Source of the DNA: Scolanthus callimorphus
Lineage: Eukaryota > Cnidaria > Anthozoa > Actiniaria > Edwardsiidae
Length of the DNA: 64,000 bases
Assembly (NCBI GenBank): GCA_033964015.1
Contig: CM066924.1
Coordinates: 12,674,625 to 12,738,624 of the forward strand
Reading direction: 5' to 3'
Made by a program: the position numbers and the translations under genes. A model generated the notes under the pieces. It did not search any database and was not told where the DNA came from. It worked only from the letters and a program-made list of their open reading frames with translations. Positions 21,550 to 33,300 of this stretch are shown one piece after another (the first letter of the stretch is position 1; each line of letters starts with the position of its first letter).

Positions 21550-22310
21550 ACTCCCGGAGTAAGGAATCAATGAAAGCAATAATCAATAAAAATCAATATC
21601 AATTGATATCAATTAATTGATTGATATTGAAAATCAATGATCCATTGATGTTGGTTCTCTGTGTGACACTTAATAATTATTGGAAATCAATACCAATCAA
21701 TGAATTAGCATGTTTATCAATGGAAATCGATTCCCCCTTTCTTTCTGGGTAACATATTTTTCACCAATGCATACCTCAAATGAGCACTCATAGCACCATT
21801 CACAACTACATTGTAAATAGACAATTTCGTTTCATCAGTGTTAGCTCAGTCATGTCACCGGCTATGGACTGCTTCTTCGGTGAATTGTCCGTAAATCGAG
21901 TGAATTTTTTTTACCAGCCACGCATTTTCCCCTGTGCCGTGTCTCTCCCTCTCCTGAGTAACTTGACACCGTAAACAAATTGAAGCGTGCAGTGAGTACA
22001 AAAAAATCCATTAGATCCCTGGATTTACAGATGTTCGCCGAAGAAGCTGGGGCTGCAAGCAGTCTATTGCCAAATGCCGACTAAATCAACTGCAGAACTT
22101 CCTGTAACAGCAGGATACGTAACATGTTTATTAAGACTTATCGATTGAATCAATCACCATTGATTACAATTGATCAACCCTATTCCTGTGACCTTTGAAT
22201 TGATTATCTATAGACCAATACCGGTAACAATCAATACCAATTAAGTAATTGTATAGATTGATTGATTGGTTTTCTGGTGATCGATTTTACTCGGGGGGGG
22301 GGGGGACTCC
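21550..22310. repeat. ATTGAT/ATCAAT-rich repeat element
   Basis: Two blocks rich in the hexamer atcaat and its complement (about 21575-21735 and 22135-22275) are bracketed by ctcccggagtaa on the left and the inverse-like ttactcgggg on the right. This resembles a transposon with sub-terminal repeats, but the ends are poorly matched. The 13-G run at 22293-22305 begins another family (ggggactcccatattttt) that is complete at 38993-39247. Confidence 0.5.
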
Positions 22311-22689
22311 CATATTTTTGGGTCGGGGCTGCTAGTCGGGAACTTTCGATTTTACCCCTAGAAGGTACCTAAAATGATGTCGCTTAGTTGATTTTGACTC
22401 CTAAAAGGTACCTTAACAAGACATATTTTCCCTCGTAATTTTCTCTCGTGCAAATGCAAATGAAATAGAAGTTGCTGCGCTTGGTGCAAACCCTGAGGAT
22501 TTCTTGCTGTCAGGGTGGGGGAAGAGGGATGCTATGTAGAGTGTTTTAATAGTTTGCTCGTGAAGGTTATAATGGTAGCGGGAAGCCCAAATTTCCACCC
22601 TAAGAAATACCTGATCCCCCCCCCCCTTTCCGAAAGCTGTAGTACGTATGTTAATAGTATCAACTTGCAATATTATGTTCACAAACCTC

Positions 22690-22850
22690 ATGAAGCGAAA
22701 AAATCGGCTCCGGGTGCAAATGTTGTCGATGCTGCCGTAGAAGCCGCTACTGAAGGCTTGGATGTTGGCGCATCGCCCTCGGGATTTTCCCATATTGTCG
22801 TTAGCTCTGTTTCGTCGTCTTTACTAGTTAATTCTTTAATGTTTTTCAAT
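22690..22850. other. Open segment on both strands, coding status unclear
   Basis: The minus strand is open for about 50 residues rich in Thr, Ser, Ala and Asp (TELTTIWENPEGDAPTSK), and the plus strand is open too (ending in TAA near 22851). No in-frame ATG or clear donor completes either reading. It could be an early exon of the TRPA1-like gene, but I could not link it. Confidence 0.2.
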
Positions 22851-23119
22851 TAAGAACCATGCCGCTTTCAATTAAGCAGAGTATGGGTTGATCTCGTTCT
22901 GTAACGGGTAAAGGGGAGTAAGACATGCCTTAGCACTGCCGTCTACACTGCCTTCTGAAGTTAGTTGAAAGCGGAAAGCGCGCCTATTTATCTGGCCAGC
23001 GGAATCACCGCCATAAATCACCATAAATCCGCCATAAATCCGCCATAAATGCTAGTGTTTTACACTTTATATTTACACAACGATCGATCGTGTCACGCAA
23101 TATCTGCAAAGGAGGCTCT

Positions 23120-23300
23120 GGGGCAAATCCCGGAATAGGACATTTTCATTATGACGTATTTTACTACAACTACCATGGTCAGAAACCTTTGCGTTGTCCC
23201 TTTTGTTCGCGCAATTACCGCCTATTGTTTCCAATAGCGGTTTATCTGCATATGAAAAGAAAACTGAAAAGGTTTCTGGTAGTCGTAGTCAAATGAAGAA
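23120..23300. repeat. Small foldback repeat
   Basis: Inverted arms actacaactacca...cagaaacctttgc and gaaaaggtttctggtagtcgtagt face each other about 70 bp apart. Just upstream (22990-23050) cgccataaatc is repeated in tandem four times. No coding content is supported. Confidence 0.55.
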
Positions 23301-23576
23301 GTCAAATGGAAAGTAGCCTGGTTCTAGGATGAAGTTTCCGTGTTTTAGAGCCTTAGTTCAGTCGTATTTTGGTTATTTCAGTGGCTGTTACCAGAGCCTT
23401 CTTTCCCCGCCATTCTCGTACCGGAGGCTCTGGTGACAGCATCATAAAATTGAATGGTTGGTGACAGCCACCGACGCATGCTAAAAAAAATGGTGGTTTT
23501 ATGCCTCACAATTACATTTAGAGCGTTCAATTCGAAGGCATAGGTTGAACAAACGACTAGAAAACGAATGTCAGTG

Positions 23577-23796
23577 CATTCTCGTACCCAGAGCTCCCCG
23601 GCTCGTCTGCTCGCAGGGGAGGCTCTGGGGACATCCATTTGAGGACCTTTGCTGATTGGCTGGTTTTGAACGATGGTGCATGCGCAGAAAGATCTTTCTC
23701 TCAACGGCTCTGTATCAAATCTCGCGCATGCGTCAGTGGCTGTCACCAGAGCCTCCCCGCGAGAAGATGAGCCGGGGAGCTCTGGGTAAGAGAATG
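23577..23796. mobile_element. MULE-like MITE with 9-bp target duplication (copy A)
   Basis: A complete 220-bp element: left end cattctcgtacccagagctc, right end inverted (gagctctgggtaagagaatg). It is flanked by a perfect 9-bp direct repeat ATGTCAGTG (23568-23576 and 23797-23805). Duplications of 8-10 bp, usually 9, are the hallmark of Mutator-like elements. No transposase is encoded. Fragments of the same family lie beside it at about 23395-23435 and 23880-23950. Confidence 0.9.
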
Positions 23797-25211
23797 ATGT
23801 CAGTGTTATTTTGACAGACAAGTTTTTATAAAGCGAGATTAAGCTTTACGCGTGCGCGCCATTTAAGCCAATCAGCGAAGGCCCCCAAATGGATATCACC
23901 AGAGCCTCCTCTGCGAGGCGACGAGCCAGGGAGCTCTGGGTTCTAGAATGCTTCCCCGCGGTAACAAAATGCGCGCGGCCGTGCGTAGAAGAGATGCGCG
24001 GTGCATTTCAGGGGAATCACATACCTTCTTTTAAGTGATTTGCAAGGACGTTTTGCAACGTCGGCGATGTTAAAAGTTTTATAGGCGAGATTTTCGGCTT
24101 GATGTGTGAAATAAGCTATTTTAATCACTTTATTATTTTTCTATTTTTTCTTTTATACATACTGTTACAAATATCGTACATATACACTCATCATAAACAA
24201 TACAAAAACAAATACATAACATATAGAATAGAATCAGAATACCACGCTTTATGACGTCACAGAAAATATAGCCATTCAGAATGCAGAATGTCCGCGGTAA
24301 TCCACTAATCCTTCCCATCATACACTGCATTTACGTCAAACGTTGCATTTTATTTTCTGTAGCATGGTATAAAATAGTCAAGGGCTGGTATGTATACCAG
24401 AAAATGCAAGTGACGTTTGGGATATTCTGGAGTATGGCACTTGAAAGCATTGTATTCTTGGGTTTCAGTGTCACATGACCAAACTAAAACTCCCTAAATA
24501 TGCCTTTATTGCACGACAATAAACAAAATAAGGACAGAACCCTTTAGAGATTGTAATATACTTGTGGTTATCCGAGTTTCAAGTCAACCAAGTAAATATT
24601 TGTCGAGTTCTGAAAAATACAATTTTAGTAAGAAATGTATGGGAACTTTGCGATTCGATGCTTTATTTATTTCTCTTATGACATCTTTGAAAAACATATA
24701 ATTCACACACAAATGGTATGGACTAACAGAAGATAGTCAAGTGCTCTTTATGCCCAAATTTCAGGGAGATGTATTATTTTCTGAATGAAATATGAGTAAC
24801 GTAATACCCGTCAAGATTACAGCGAAATGTATGGAGCCGCCATCTGAGTGCCCCTTTGAGGGACACCAAGATGGCGGCCAAATCACGAAATCCCTCAAAA
24901 GCGCACAATAATAATAAGAATAACATCGAATGACATTTGTAGTTATTCTATAATTACTATATTCTTTACTAGTTTTCAAATTAGACCATTCCTGTTAAGG
25001 TTCCCAATCGACTCTTCGAAATTCGTGATCGGGTGCTGCGTGACATGAATTACCTTCGGCGATATTTCTGTGTTTAAGTAATGAGACAATATTTGGAATA
25101 AATGCTCCCAAGAGGGAGTTTGTAACGGTATCATAGCTGAAACATAGTAAAATCAATTATAAGGGAATTAATATTTGGTGACGTCACGTGAAACCCAAGA
25201 ATAATTAGTTT

Positions 25212-25383
25212 TAGTCAAGTCACACTAGTGGTCTATTGTCGATGCCGCGTTCTGATTGGTTGGCCTGTTACTTTAGGCTAGCCTACTAGTAGCGAAAAGT
25301 GTCGAATTTGGAAGCCAGAAAATGGAAAATGACCAGACGTTTTTTGGCTATACAAATTGACCTACTAGTAGTGTGATTTGACT
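25212..25383. mobile_element. Short TIR element (TTTAGTCAAGTCACACTAGT ends)
   Basis: The left end ttttagtcaagtcacactag is matched inverted by ctactagtagtgtgatttgactaaaa (split across the end). A half copy in inverse orientation lies at about 36612-36720 (aaatcacactagtaggtcaa) in an intron of the secreted-protein gene. Confidence 0.75.
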
Positions 25384-25925
25384 AAAATAATTACTCCTCT
25401 CGCCTCGCCTTCGGCCTCATTGGCTATTGACTCAACTTATGTGCTGCTCACTTTGCATAGTTCTTCTTTCCTTCTACTATTACTTTGTTCTTGTCGTTTT
25501 TGCAATGAAAACTATGTAAAAATTTTAAATTACAGAATCACTGTACATCAATTTCACTTCTTGTGACTCGACTCTAGACGACACGTATATAGCTGAATTT
25601 TCCGAAAATCAGTCATGTGATGATAGACATGATGTGTATAACCATGTAAGTGACTATGGCATCTCCATTGTTCTCTACTTATCTACTCTAGGTTTCCTGC
25701 ACCAATAATGAACAATTCGCGCGTATAAGTTCCGAGTTAATGGACGATTTCAGCTTATAAGTGCGAGCACGTTATTTTCTTTAGAAATACCTTTGGAATG
25801 AAGCACAGCTACCAGGATACAACGCGCGAATACAAGGTACTTGGTCCGTGAAATGTAATAACTATAAGACAACCACCGAGATGCTGCGCGCGCATTGATT
25901 ATAACTGGAATCGCCCACTATGTTT

Positions 25926-27370
25926 CTAGAAATCCAGACAAGAAAAGTCTCCCTCTCTGACGTAGCCAGGTGTGTCCGCTGATACAAGCCGAGTAGGTGG
26001 TGAAATGGCTTTGGTAACCAGGCCTGCGGGGTTGCGTGCCTCGACTGTAATATAGAGCACGTCACCGGGAGTTATACCATCAGCTTCGTTTGCATGTAGC
26101 TCGTAACTCGTCGCTATGCCTATTTCAGTGAACGAAATGACGTTGGTGGCATTGTTGAGGTCTGTCCCCATGGCAACTCTAAAACCTGTTACACCGGATT
26201 CGATGTCATTAAAGCCGTACCAGTGAGCTCGTATTGTTTTGTTGTAGAGGTGACAGGACGAGTGAACTCGGTACACGTCGTGTGTGCGGTCTGGGCTGAC
26301 GATAACGTAACCCTTAAAGTACAAGCATAATAGAGTTCATTGTGAAGACGCAAATGTGTTACTTCTTTGATTAGTTTGATATGATTCAACATTTTACTGA
26401 TGTTATCGCTTCGCTTTGTTCTAAAGTGGATGACAAATAGAGGACAAAACAGACCAATATTTGTGCAGACGTTTCGGACTCTTTACTTTCAGTCCTTCAT
26501 CAGGGCAGTAATCTTGGTCTGTTTTGTCTTTTTTCTCTATTTGTCTTCGATTTTATTGGGACGACATTGCATCAAGATCCACCGTTGTTAGAGTTTTCAA
26601 AACATTTCAAGCCTATCGTTGTAAAATGGATAAAACCTATGTGCTGAAATAGATTCGACGCGGCCATCAACGTTTGCCTCGGGCCTATATAGGGCGCGGG
26701 CTGTGGCAAGGAAATGGATCCGGGTTGGACCTCTCCTATGGTTTAAGGAGAAACTCACCTTAGAAGGAGGTGTGACATCCACCAGCACTCCAGTAACCGA
26801 AACAGCCTGCGTGCTGAGACCTGCATTATCCACGCATGACACAACAGTTTGATACCGCTGTCCAGGCACCAGCGTAAGACCGCTGGCATGTGTAGTGTTA
26901 CTCGTAGGTTTAAACTCCTTAAATTGCGTGACAAATCGGTTGGAGTCGCGAATCGCGAATCGGCATGAATTGATACCACTTTCACGATCGACAAATTGTG
27001 TTACGGTTGACGTTAGCATGCAATTCACCGTACAAGTGATGACATCGTTTTGTGGAGTAACAGCTCCTGGAATGGGCGGACTCAAGTCAATCTTAACAGC
27101 ACTCGTTGTACCCATAGTCCATAGTCCGACCGAGTTCCAAACGCGAACAGTTATGTAATACGTGGAGAGTTCCTCGATATGGCAGTCGTGACAAGCTACG
27201 TTTGTTGCCGTAGGAACCGGAAGTGAGGTCATTTGTTTCACTTGGCAGCCACCAAGGGTTGTACCAACACAGTACTCGGTCTTTGTTATCCCGCTCTCAG
27301 GGTCACGTGATGTCCAGGTTGCAGAGAGCTTGTCTCCAGGTTTAAGCCAATCGGTACCGACATGCACGAG
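25926..27370 (-). CDS. Secreted protein exons 9-10: last FN3-like repeats and C-terminus
   Basis: Exon 27370-26759 encodes two more FN3-like repeats (DPESGITKTEYCVGT, DRESGINSCRFAI, with IDLSPPIPG and VDVTPPSK links). Exon 26312-25926 encodes the last repeat (DIESGVTGFRVAMGT ... YITVEARNPAGL) and ends SADTPGYVREGDF then a few residues and TAG. Both exons are phase 0 at the joins. I see no polyadenylation signal close to the stop, so further 3' exons by alternative splicing cannot be excluded. Confidence 0.85.
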
Positions 27371-30300
27371 CTGCCAAGAAGAAAAAGTAATCAGAGCAGG
27401 GAGTTGTCACCAAACGGGACTCGAGAGGTTTAGTATGTAAAAGCATATCAAGGTCATCATGTTGCCCAAGGATAAAAGTCAGGATCTACAGGTACATAAG
27501 CTCTTTCTAAAGGAAAACGAATACTATGGTGGGACACTTTCCCACATATTTCTGGCTAATTTTCAAACATTTAGTAAATTTTAATTACTCTTGCCTACCC
27601 TAGTTTTTCTGGGTTAACCTCATCTCTGATAGGCGTGGTTTTTCTCTTTGGTTCACAAAAGATTAATAATAATGATGAAGGTTTATTTGACTGGCTTGTT
27701 CGAGAGCCATGGCTCGAAAGACTCCGTACATCCCTATCCTTTTCACACTACTTATTGAGTCCTTTGATAACCATAGTGTTTGCACTTGAGTTGCCCTCTG
27801 CAGGCCCGTAGCCAGGGGGGGTTCCAGGGGTGCGCAAGCAGCCCCTCCCCCCCACACACACACACGACAAAAAGGTCCACATTTAAGGGTTTGAAAACAC
27901 TGTTTTATTGTCTAAATGGGACAAACAGAAGACTGCAGTCACTTTGGCATACAGCCAGTTTCGTATATTTGCTTTTTCTATTGAATTTTGACTAGCGGTT
28001 AATAAATTCATACCGCGTTGGTCCGCTTTTCTAGATTGCCCACCCCCCACAAAAATCCCTGGCTACGGGCCTTTTTTTTGTTTTTTGCTCTGTCACTTTT
28101 GTTGTTTTCAGTTTTTGATTTCGCAAAGTGCGAGAAACTAATCGCCAAAATACATTGTTATAACTGGCAATTTAAGTTCGCATTGGAGATGGATAACGGG
28201 AGACTAGATCAATTCAGTCGTAAGTCCACAATAAGAGGAGTTCAATATTCAGTCGCAAGATCACAATCATTGTCGCATTTCTGACCAGTTGTTTAATTTT
28301 AGACCTTGCGCCATTATTCCGCGACAGAATGCGAGAATCATGCATACTTACATTGGCCAGCTCTGGTAGAGTGTCATCAACAACAAAACCATCGGACCAC
28401 GCAAGAGACGTCAAACCAACTCCGTTAGTAGCTTCAACAGTCACGAAATATTTCACCCCAGTAGACAAAGTAACATTTGTTGCTTCTCCTCTCAGCGCAT
28501 GCGCTACGCTGTGCAACGCAATGACGTCATCGCCACCGAGAAAGGTCCCCAGACCCCAACGATAACCACTGACACCACTTTCAGGATCCGTGAATCTGGT
28601 CCATACGGCTTTGACTGTTGAGTTGTTAGCAATGATATTCAAATCGTTTGTGATGTTGTCGCCATCGGAAACGCTACCAACGACGGGTGCTGAAATGTCA
28701 ATAATGACGCCATTTGAGTTTGACACAACTTGAAAACCGTCTTTGTTTTCGCATATTATTCTGTTAATGCATTTCGAGCCGGGGCTCAAACTCAGTCCTC
28801 CGCGTCTGCCTCGACCATATTTGCTAACACTCTCCTGGAATATAATAGTGTCATTGGCGAAAAACGACCTATTCTCGGACGCTGATTGCTGGATAAGGAG
28901 CCAGGTGCAGTTTTTGACTCCGTAGTCATTGTCTTCAAAGCCTCCCCACTGTGCCGCCATGTTGGTGGTATAACTAGAGAACACCATGTCCTTCCCCTCG
29001 CCATCAATCACGTGACCCTTTGTGGGCGGAGAAGTATCGAAGGAGAAACCCTCTGACGTCATTACCGTGGATAGCAACGCTTTGTTTCGTGCTTTTACAA
29101 TTGCAAAATAAGTAGCAAGCGAAACAGGATGAAATAAAGGGATGGAAGTAGAAGTAGAATTCCCTGCCAATGACATTTGTGTCATACAAGAACCAGGACT
29201 TGATCCTAAGCAATACGAAAAGTCGAGGATCCCACTTTCACCATCGTAAACTCCACCCCAGTTCATAATCAACTCAACAATTGCTTGCTTTTGGTCGAGA
29301 ATTCTGGAAGTTACTTGGACTTTTGCTGGAACAGGGGGCGTTGAATCTACAACAAACCCATTTGAACTACTAATTGAGCTCAAACCACTCGCCGAGGTCG
29401 CCTTGACAGTTGCGTAATACTTCCGGCCGAGACGTAACGGCTCTTCCCAAGGCCTATATGCAAAGATTACGGCCTCGACTCGAGTTGTGAGACCAACTTT
29501 GGTGAATTTCATCACGTCATTTTTCCCCGACGTTGTTCCGACAGCCCACGAGTAGCTGGCGACGGGATCCCGAATGTTAGCTTGGAATTGTTCCCAGTTC
29601 GCCGCCACGCGATTGGTGCTCGTGATGTATTCGACATCTTCGCCAAATACCGACCCATCTCGAACTACACCAGGTTGAGGCCACTCAGAGACAACTCGGA
29701 ATCCATTAGATCTTGTAACCGATTCTTGCTTGGCATTGTTTCGACATTTGATAACATTGTAGTACATAGAATCATTCAGTATTAATTCGCCATATGTACG
29801 TTTTCCAGTCAACACTCTTTTCTCTAGCTTAAAATACCCAGATAAAGGAACAGAGAATACTTCTGTCCCATTGTCACCCACAATCAACCAATCACATCGC
29901 TCTATTCCACTCTCTTTATCTTCAGCGCCTCCATAAGCCGCCGAGATTTTCCAACCTCTCAGCGCTGTCTCAAGATCATTTCCAATTACGTCATTATAGT
30001 CATCTGTGACGTCACTTCCGTCGATAACTTGACCAATCAATGGAGGTGTACCATCGACTAGAACTCCGTTGGACGCCCTTGTGATTGACAGTCCGGCTCG
30101 GTTGAATACCGTCACAGTCACAAATATCTTCTCGCCTGGGTTCACTTTGCATGTTGTGCACACAAAGCATCCTACACACCCTGCACTATTAGTTGGACCT
30201 TTAATTTGACATCCGTACTTGGTAGTTCCTATGCATGTTGCACTTTTCATTATTCCACTCTCGGGGTCTGTAACCGATCTCCACTGGCCTTTAATGTAGT

Positions 30301-33300
30301 CATTCACAGACATAAACTCGAGGTCTTTGGTGCCGTTACCATCTTTGACACTGAAGGCATCAGCTAGTGGCGGGGTTGTATCGATAAGTAAGGGGAGATC
30401 GCTTGACAGGGAGCTGTTTAAACCAGCAGCGTTCACTCCCAAAACAGTGACAAAATAGGACGTGTTGTGTGACAGGGACATGTCACGCATGGCATACGAC
30501 GTGACAAGACCAATATTTCTGTATCTTATGACGTCATCAGCTAAGGGAGAGCTCCCGAGTGCTACCCAGTAGCTTAGTAACAAACTTTCGTCATCTGTGA
30601 ACGAAGACCAAGTTGCTGATATAGAATCTGTCCTCGCCTGGTATTGCATCACGTGATCTTGAGAAATACTTGATGATACATTAATTCTGCCGTGGGGGAC
30701 TGGTGGAGAGGTGTCTACCACAAAGACCGCTGACCAAGCAAGTGCTGACAAGTTAGCTCTGTTGAAGCACATTACTCCAACCCGGTGATGACTTGACGAA
30801 TTGAATCGCGTTTTTGGAAGTGAGAAATTCCCAGAACCAGTCTCTGGATCATTGACAATCAAGACTTTTGTGCTCTCGGATGTGTTATTAATAAACACCT
30901 CGCATTTGTCTATGCCTGTTTCATCGTCTTTAAAGTTCATCCAGTAAACTCTTACAACATCTCCACGAACAAATGTCTCATGCCGGTCTATATGTCCTAC
31001 ATTCACCTTACCATATTTGGGCGGCGAATTATCGAAGACAAATGCCTCGGAACAACTTCGTCCCACGAGGTTCACCCTATTACGTGACGTCACAGTGACG
31101 TAATATTTAACACCATATTTGGGAGTAAACTCTGCCGCAAAAGCGCTGGTCATTCTCCCGATGTTGACTAAGGGTTGCACTTGAGTACCACATTTACTGA
31201 TTCCTATACCCCATTTATAAAACCAAACTCCGCTTTCATCCTCCTTGAATGCGTCCCAATGCGCTGACAAATGAGACGATTTGGAACTATAGTAGGTGTT
31301 ATGAACCGACTTGTAAATCCAGTCGCCACTAGTTCCAGGTATAATCTGACTTGGTTCTGGCGCAGTAGTGTCGATAGTTACTCCATTTGAAACAAGTTCT
31401 CTCATTCCCCCAGCGTTATTAGTTATCCGCAAATGAACATAATAAGTTATTCCGGCTTGAAGCATCAAATGTTTGTCATTGGTCACGTGAGTAGCGAGGC
31501 CAACATCCGTATAACTCATTATAACGGTTCCATTAGCACTGTTTTCCGTAACAGCCCATTCAAACATTTCAATTCCACTCTCCAAGTCCCAGATTCCGTG
31601 CCAGTTGGCGGACATTTGTGTCATGGAAGACTGGTACTTTAAATCTGGTTCAATTATACCATCATTGACGATGCCCCTGTGCGGACGGGTGTGGTCAATG
31701 ATGACCCCGTCAGATGCCAGACACTTTCTCAGGCCTGCGTTATTGATGGCACATACAATAGAATAATACACGCCATCTTGTAGTGACAACCCTGTTACGT
31801 TGACAGATGTGTCAAAGCCAACATTCTTCAAAGGAAAAACATCGGGATGTCCTCCACGAGTCGTGCCGATACCAAATTCGAAATTCCTGATTCCAGACTC
31901 TGTGTCTTGAATCCCTTCCCAATTTGCCGACATACTAAAATTGCTGTCTTGAAAGTCAATATCATTCCCACCATTGCCGTCGACGACTCTAGCGTAATTG
32001 ATAGCTGGCGGCGAGACGTCGACAATGAACCCATTAGAAGTTGTCTCATTGCTGTAAACCCCTGCCATGTTTGTAGCTTTAACTTTAGTGCAGTATCTCT
32101 GTCCATTGACAAGCCTGAGGCCCTGAAGGTGTATAAAGGTCGCCGTTGGTGGATTCACGGGAATAAATCTGTTTCCGGTCACGTGGTAGTTGCCATGGTT
32201 ACAGCTACCAATAGCGAAGTAATACTGTTTGATTTTGGTATGAGCTTCCTTAAAATGCGTCCATGTTGCGCTGATTGAAGATAATGAGGTTTGATATGCG
32301 GCATCCATATTGATGGCAGCGCCATCCGAGACGATTCCAGGAATAGGAGGGGAGGGGTCAGGGACAATTGGCACAGAACTGGCGTCTGTGTACAAGAAAG
32401 CGCGATTGACGGCGCGGATTATCACACGATAAGGCTTCCCCTCGAGAAGCGTCAAATTCGAGAACGACGCTGATATTGGCAGGCCAAACGCGGAGACGCG
32501 CTTGAAGTCTGAATCCTTAGCTTGCTGAGACGCAAGGAGGATGGCCCATTTATAGTAGCTCAACCCGCTAAGCCCATCAGTAAAACCAATCCACGATACT
32601 TCAAGAGTAGTAAGGCTTCTAACAAATATTGTCTTTGAGTCATGCAACACTCCTTCTAGGCCTTCAACCTTGACTTCCCCAGTAAAAACCGGCCTGGTAG
32701 TATCAATGGTAACTCCGTTGCTTTTAACATTCGTTACCCAACCGGCTCCATCCAGAGCACGCACGGACACAAAGTACGTTTCCCCATTTTTGAGACGCAA
32801 CCCAGTGCGCATCATACGAGTGTCATTGCCCACAGAAGTCCAATCTATTATAACTACGTTTTTACCATCCGTGATTTGATACTCGTAGCCGGCAATACCA
32901 CTCCCATTCCCGTCAGTGAAACCACCCCAGTTCGCCGAAATAGCAGTCCCGTCCGACTGGTGCTGGACATCGTTACCCTGACCATCATTAACAATCCCCG
33001 CGCGCGGAGGATCATGATCTATCAGCACGCAGTTCGACTCAGCCTCTGTGAACAACCCCGCATTATTGTAACCCCTGACAACTGCGCAATATCGCTGACC
33101 ACTGATAAGGTTCAACCCTTTAATGGTTCCGTTACGTGAAAGCTCTGTCTTGCTGTATGACGTCACTAGACCAGCCCCTACTCTCTTCAATGCCCATTCA
33201 TAGGATTTCATTTCGCTGTGGATATCTCTATAGGGGTCCCAGTTTGCAGTAAACTTATCCGTCCACTTAGCGTACTGCGTGTCCAGCCCTTTACTAGCCC

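Larger units (their letters stand above)
21471..25925. other. Intergenic region between the TRPA1-like and secreted-protein genes
   Basis: Apart from the repeats listed separately, I see no supported gene in this 4.4 kb. It holds partial MITEs, G-runs and AT-rich unique-looking sequence. It contains the 3' flank of the secreted-protein gene on the right and the 5' flank of the TRPA1-like gene on the left, so a promoter for the latter is expected but not identified. Confidence 0.5.

Noticed and set aside
23090..23296. Zinc-finger-like small protein (CPFCSRNY ... H motif)
   Set aside because: The frame spans an inverted repeat and the Cys/His spacing does not complete a finger.
23378..23821. 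147-codon minus-strand open frame
   Set aside because: It covers a MULE-like MITE; the same peptide pattern (RAGELWVRE) appears wherever the element occurs, for example 41491-42072 and 6746-6943.
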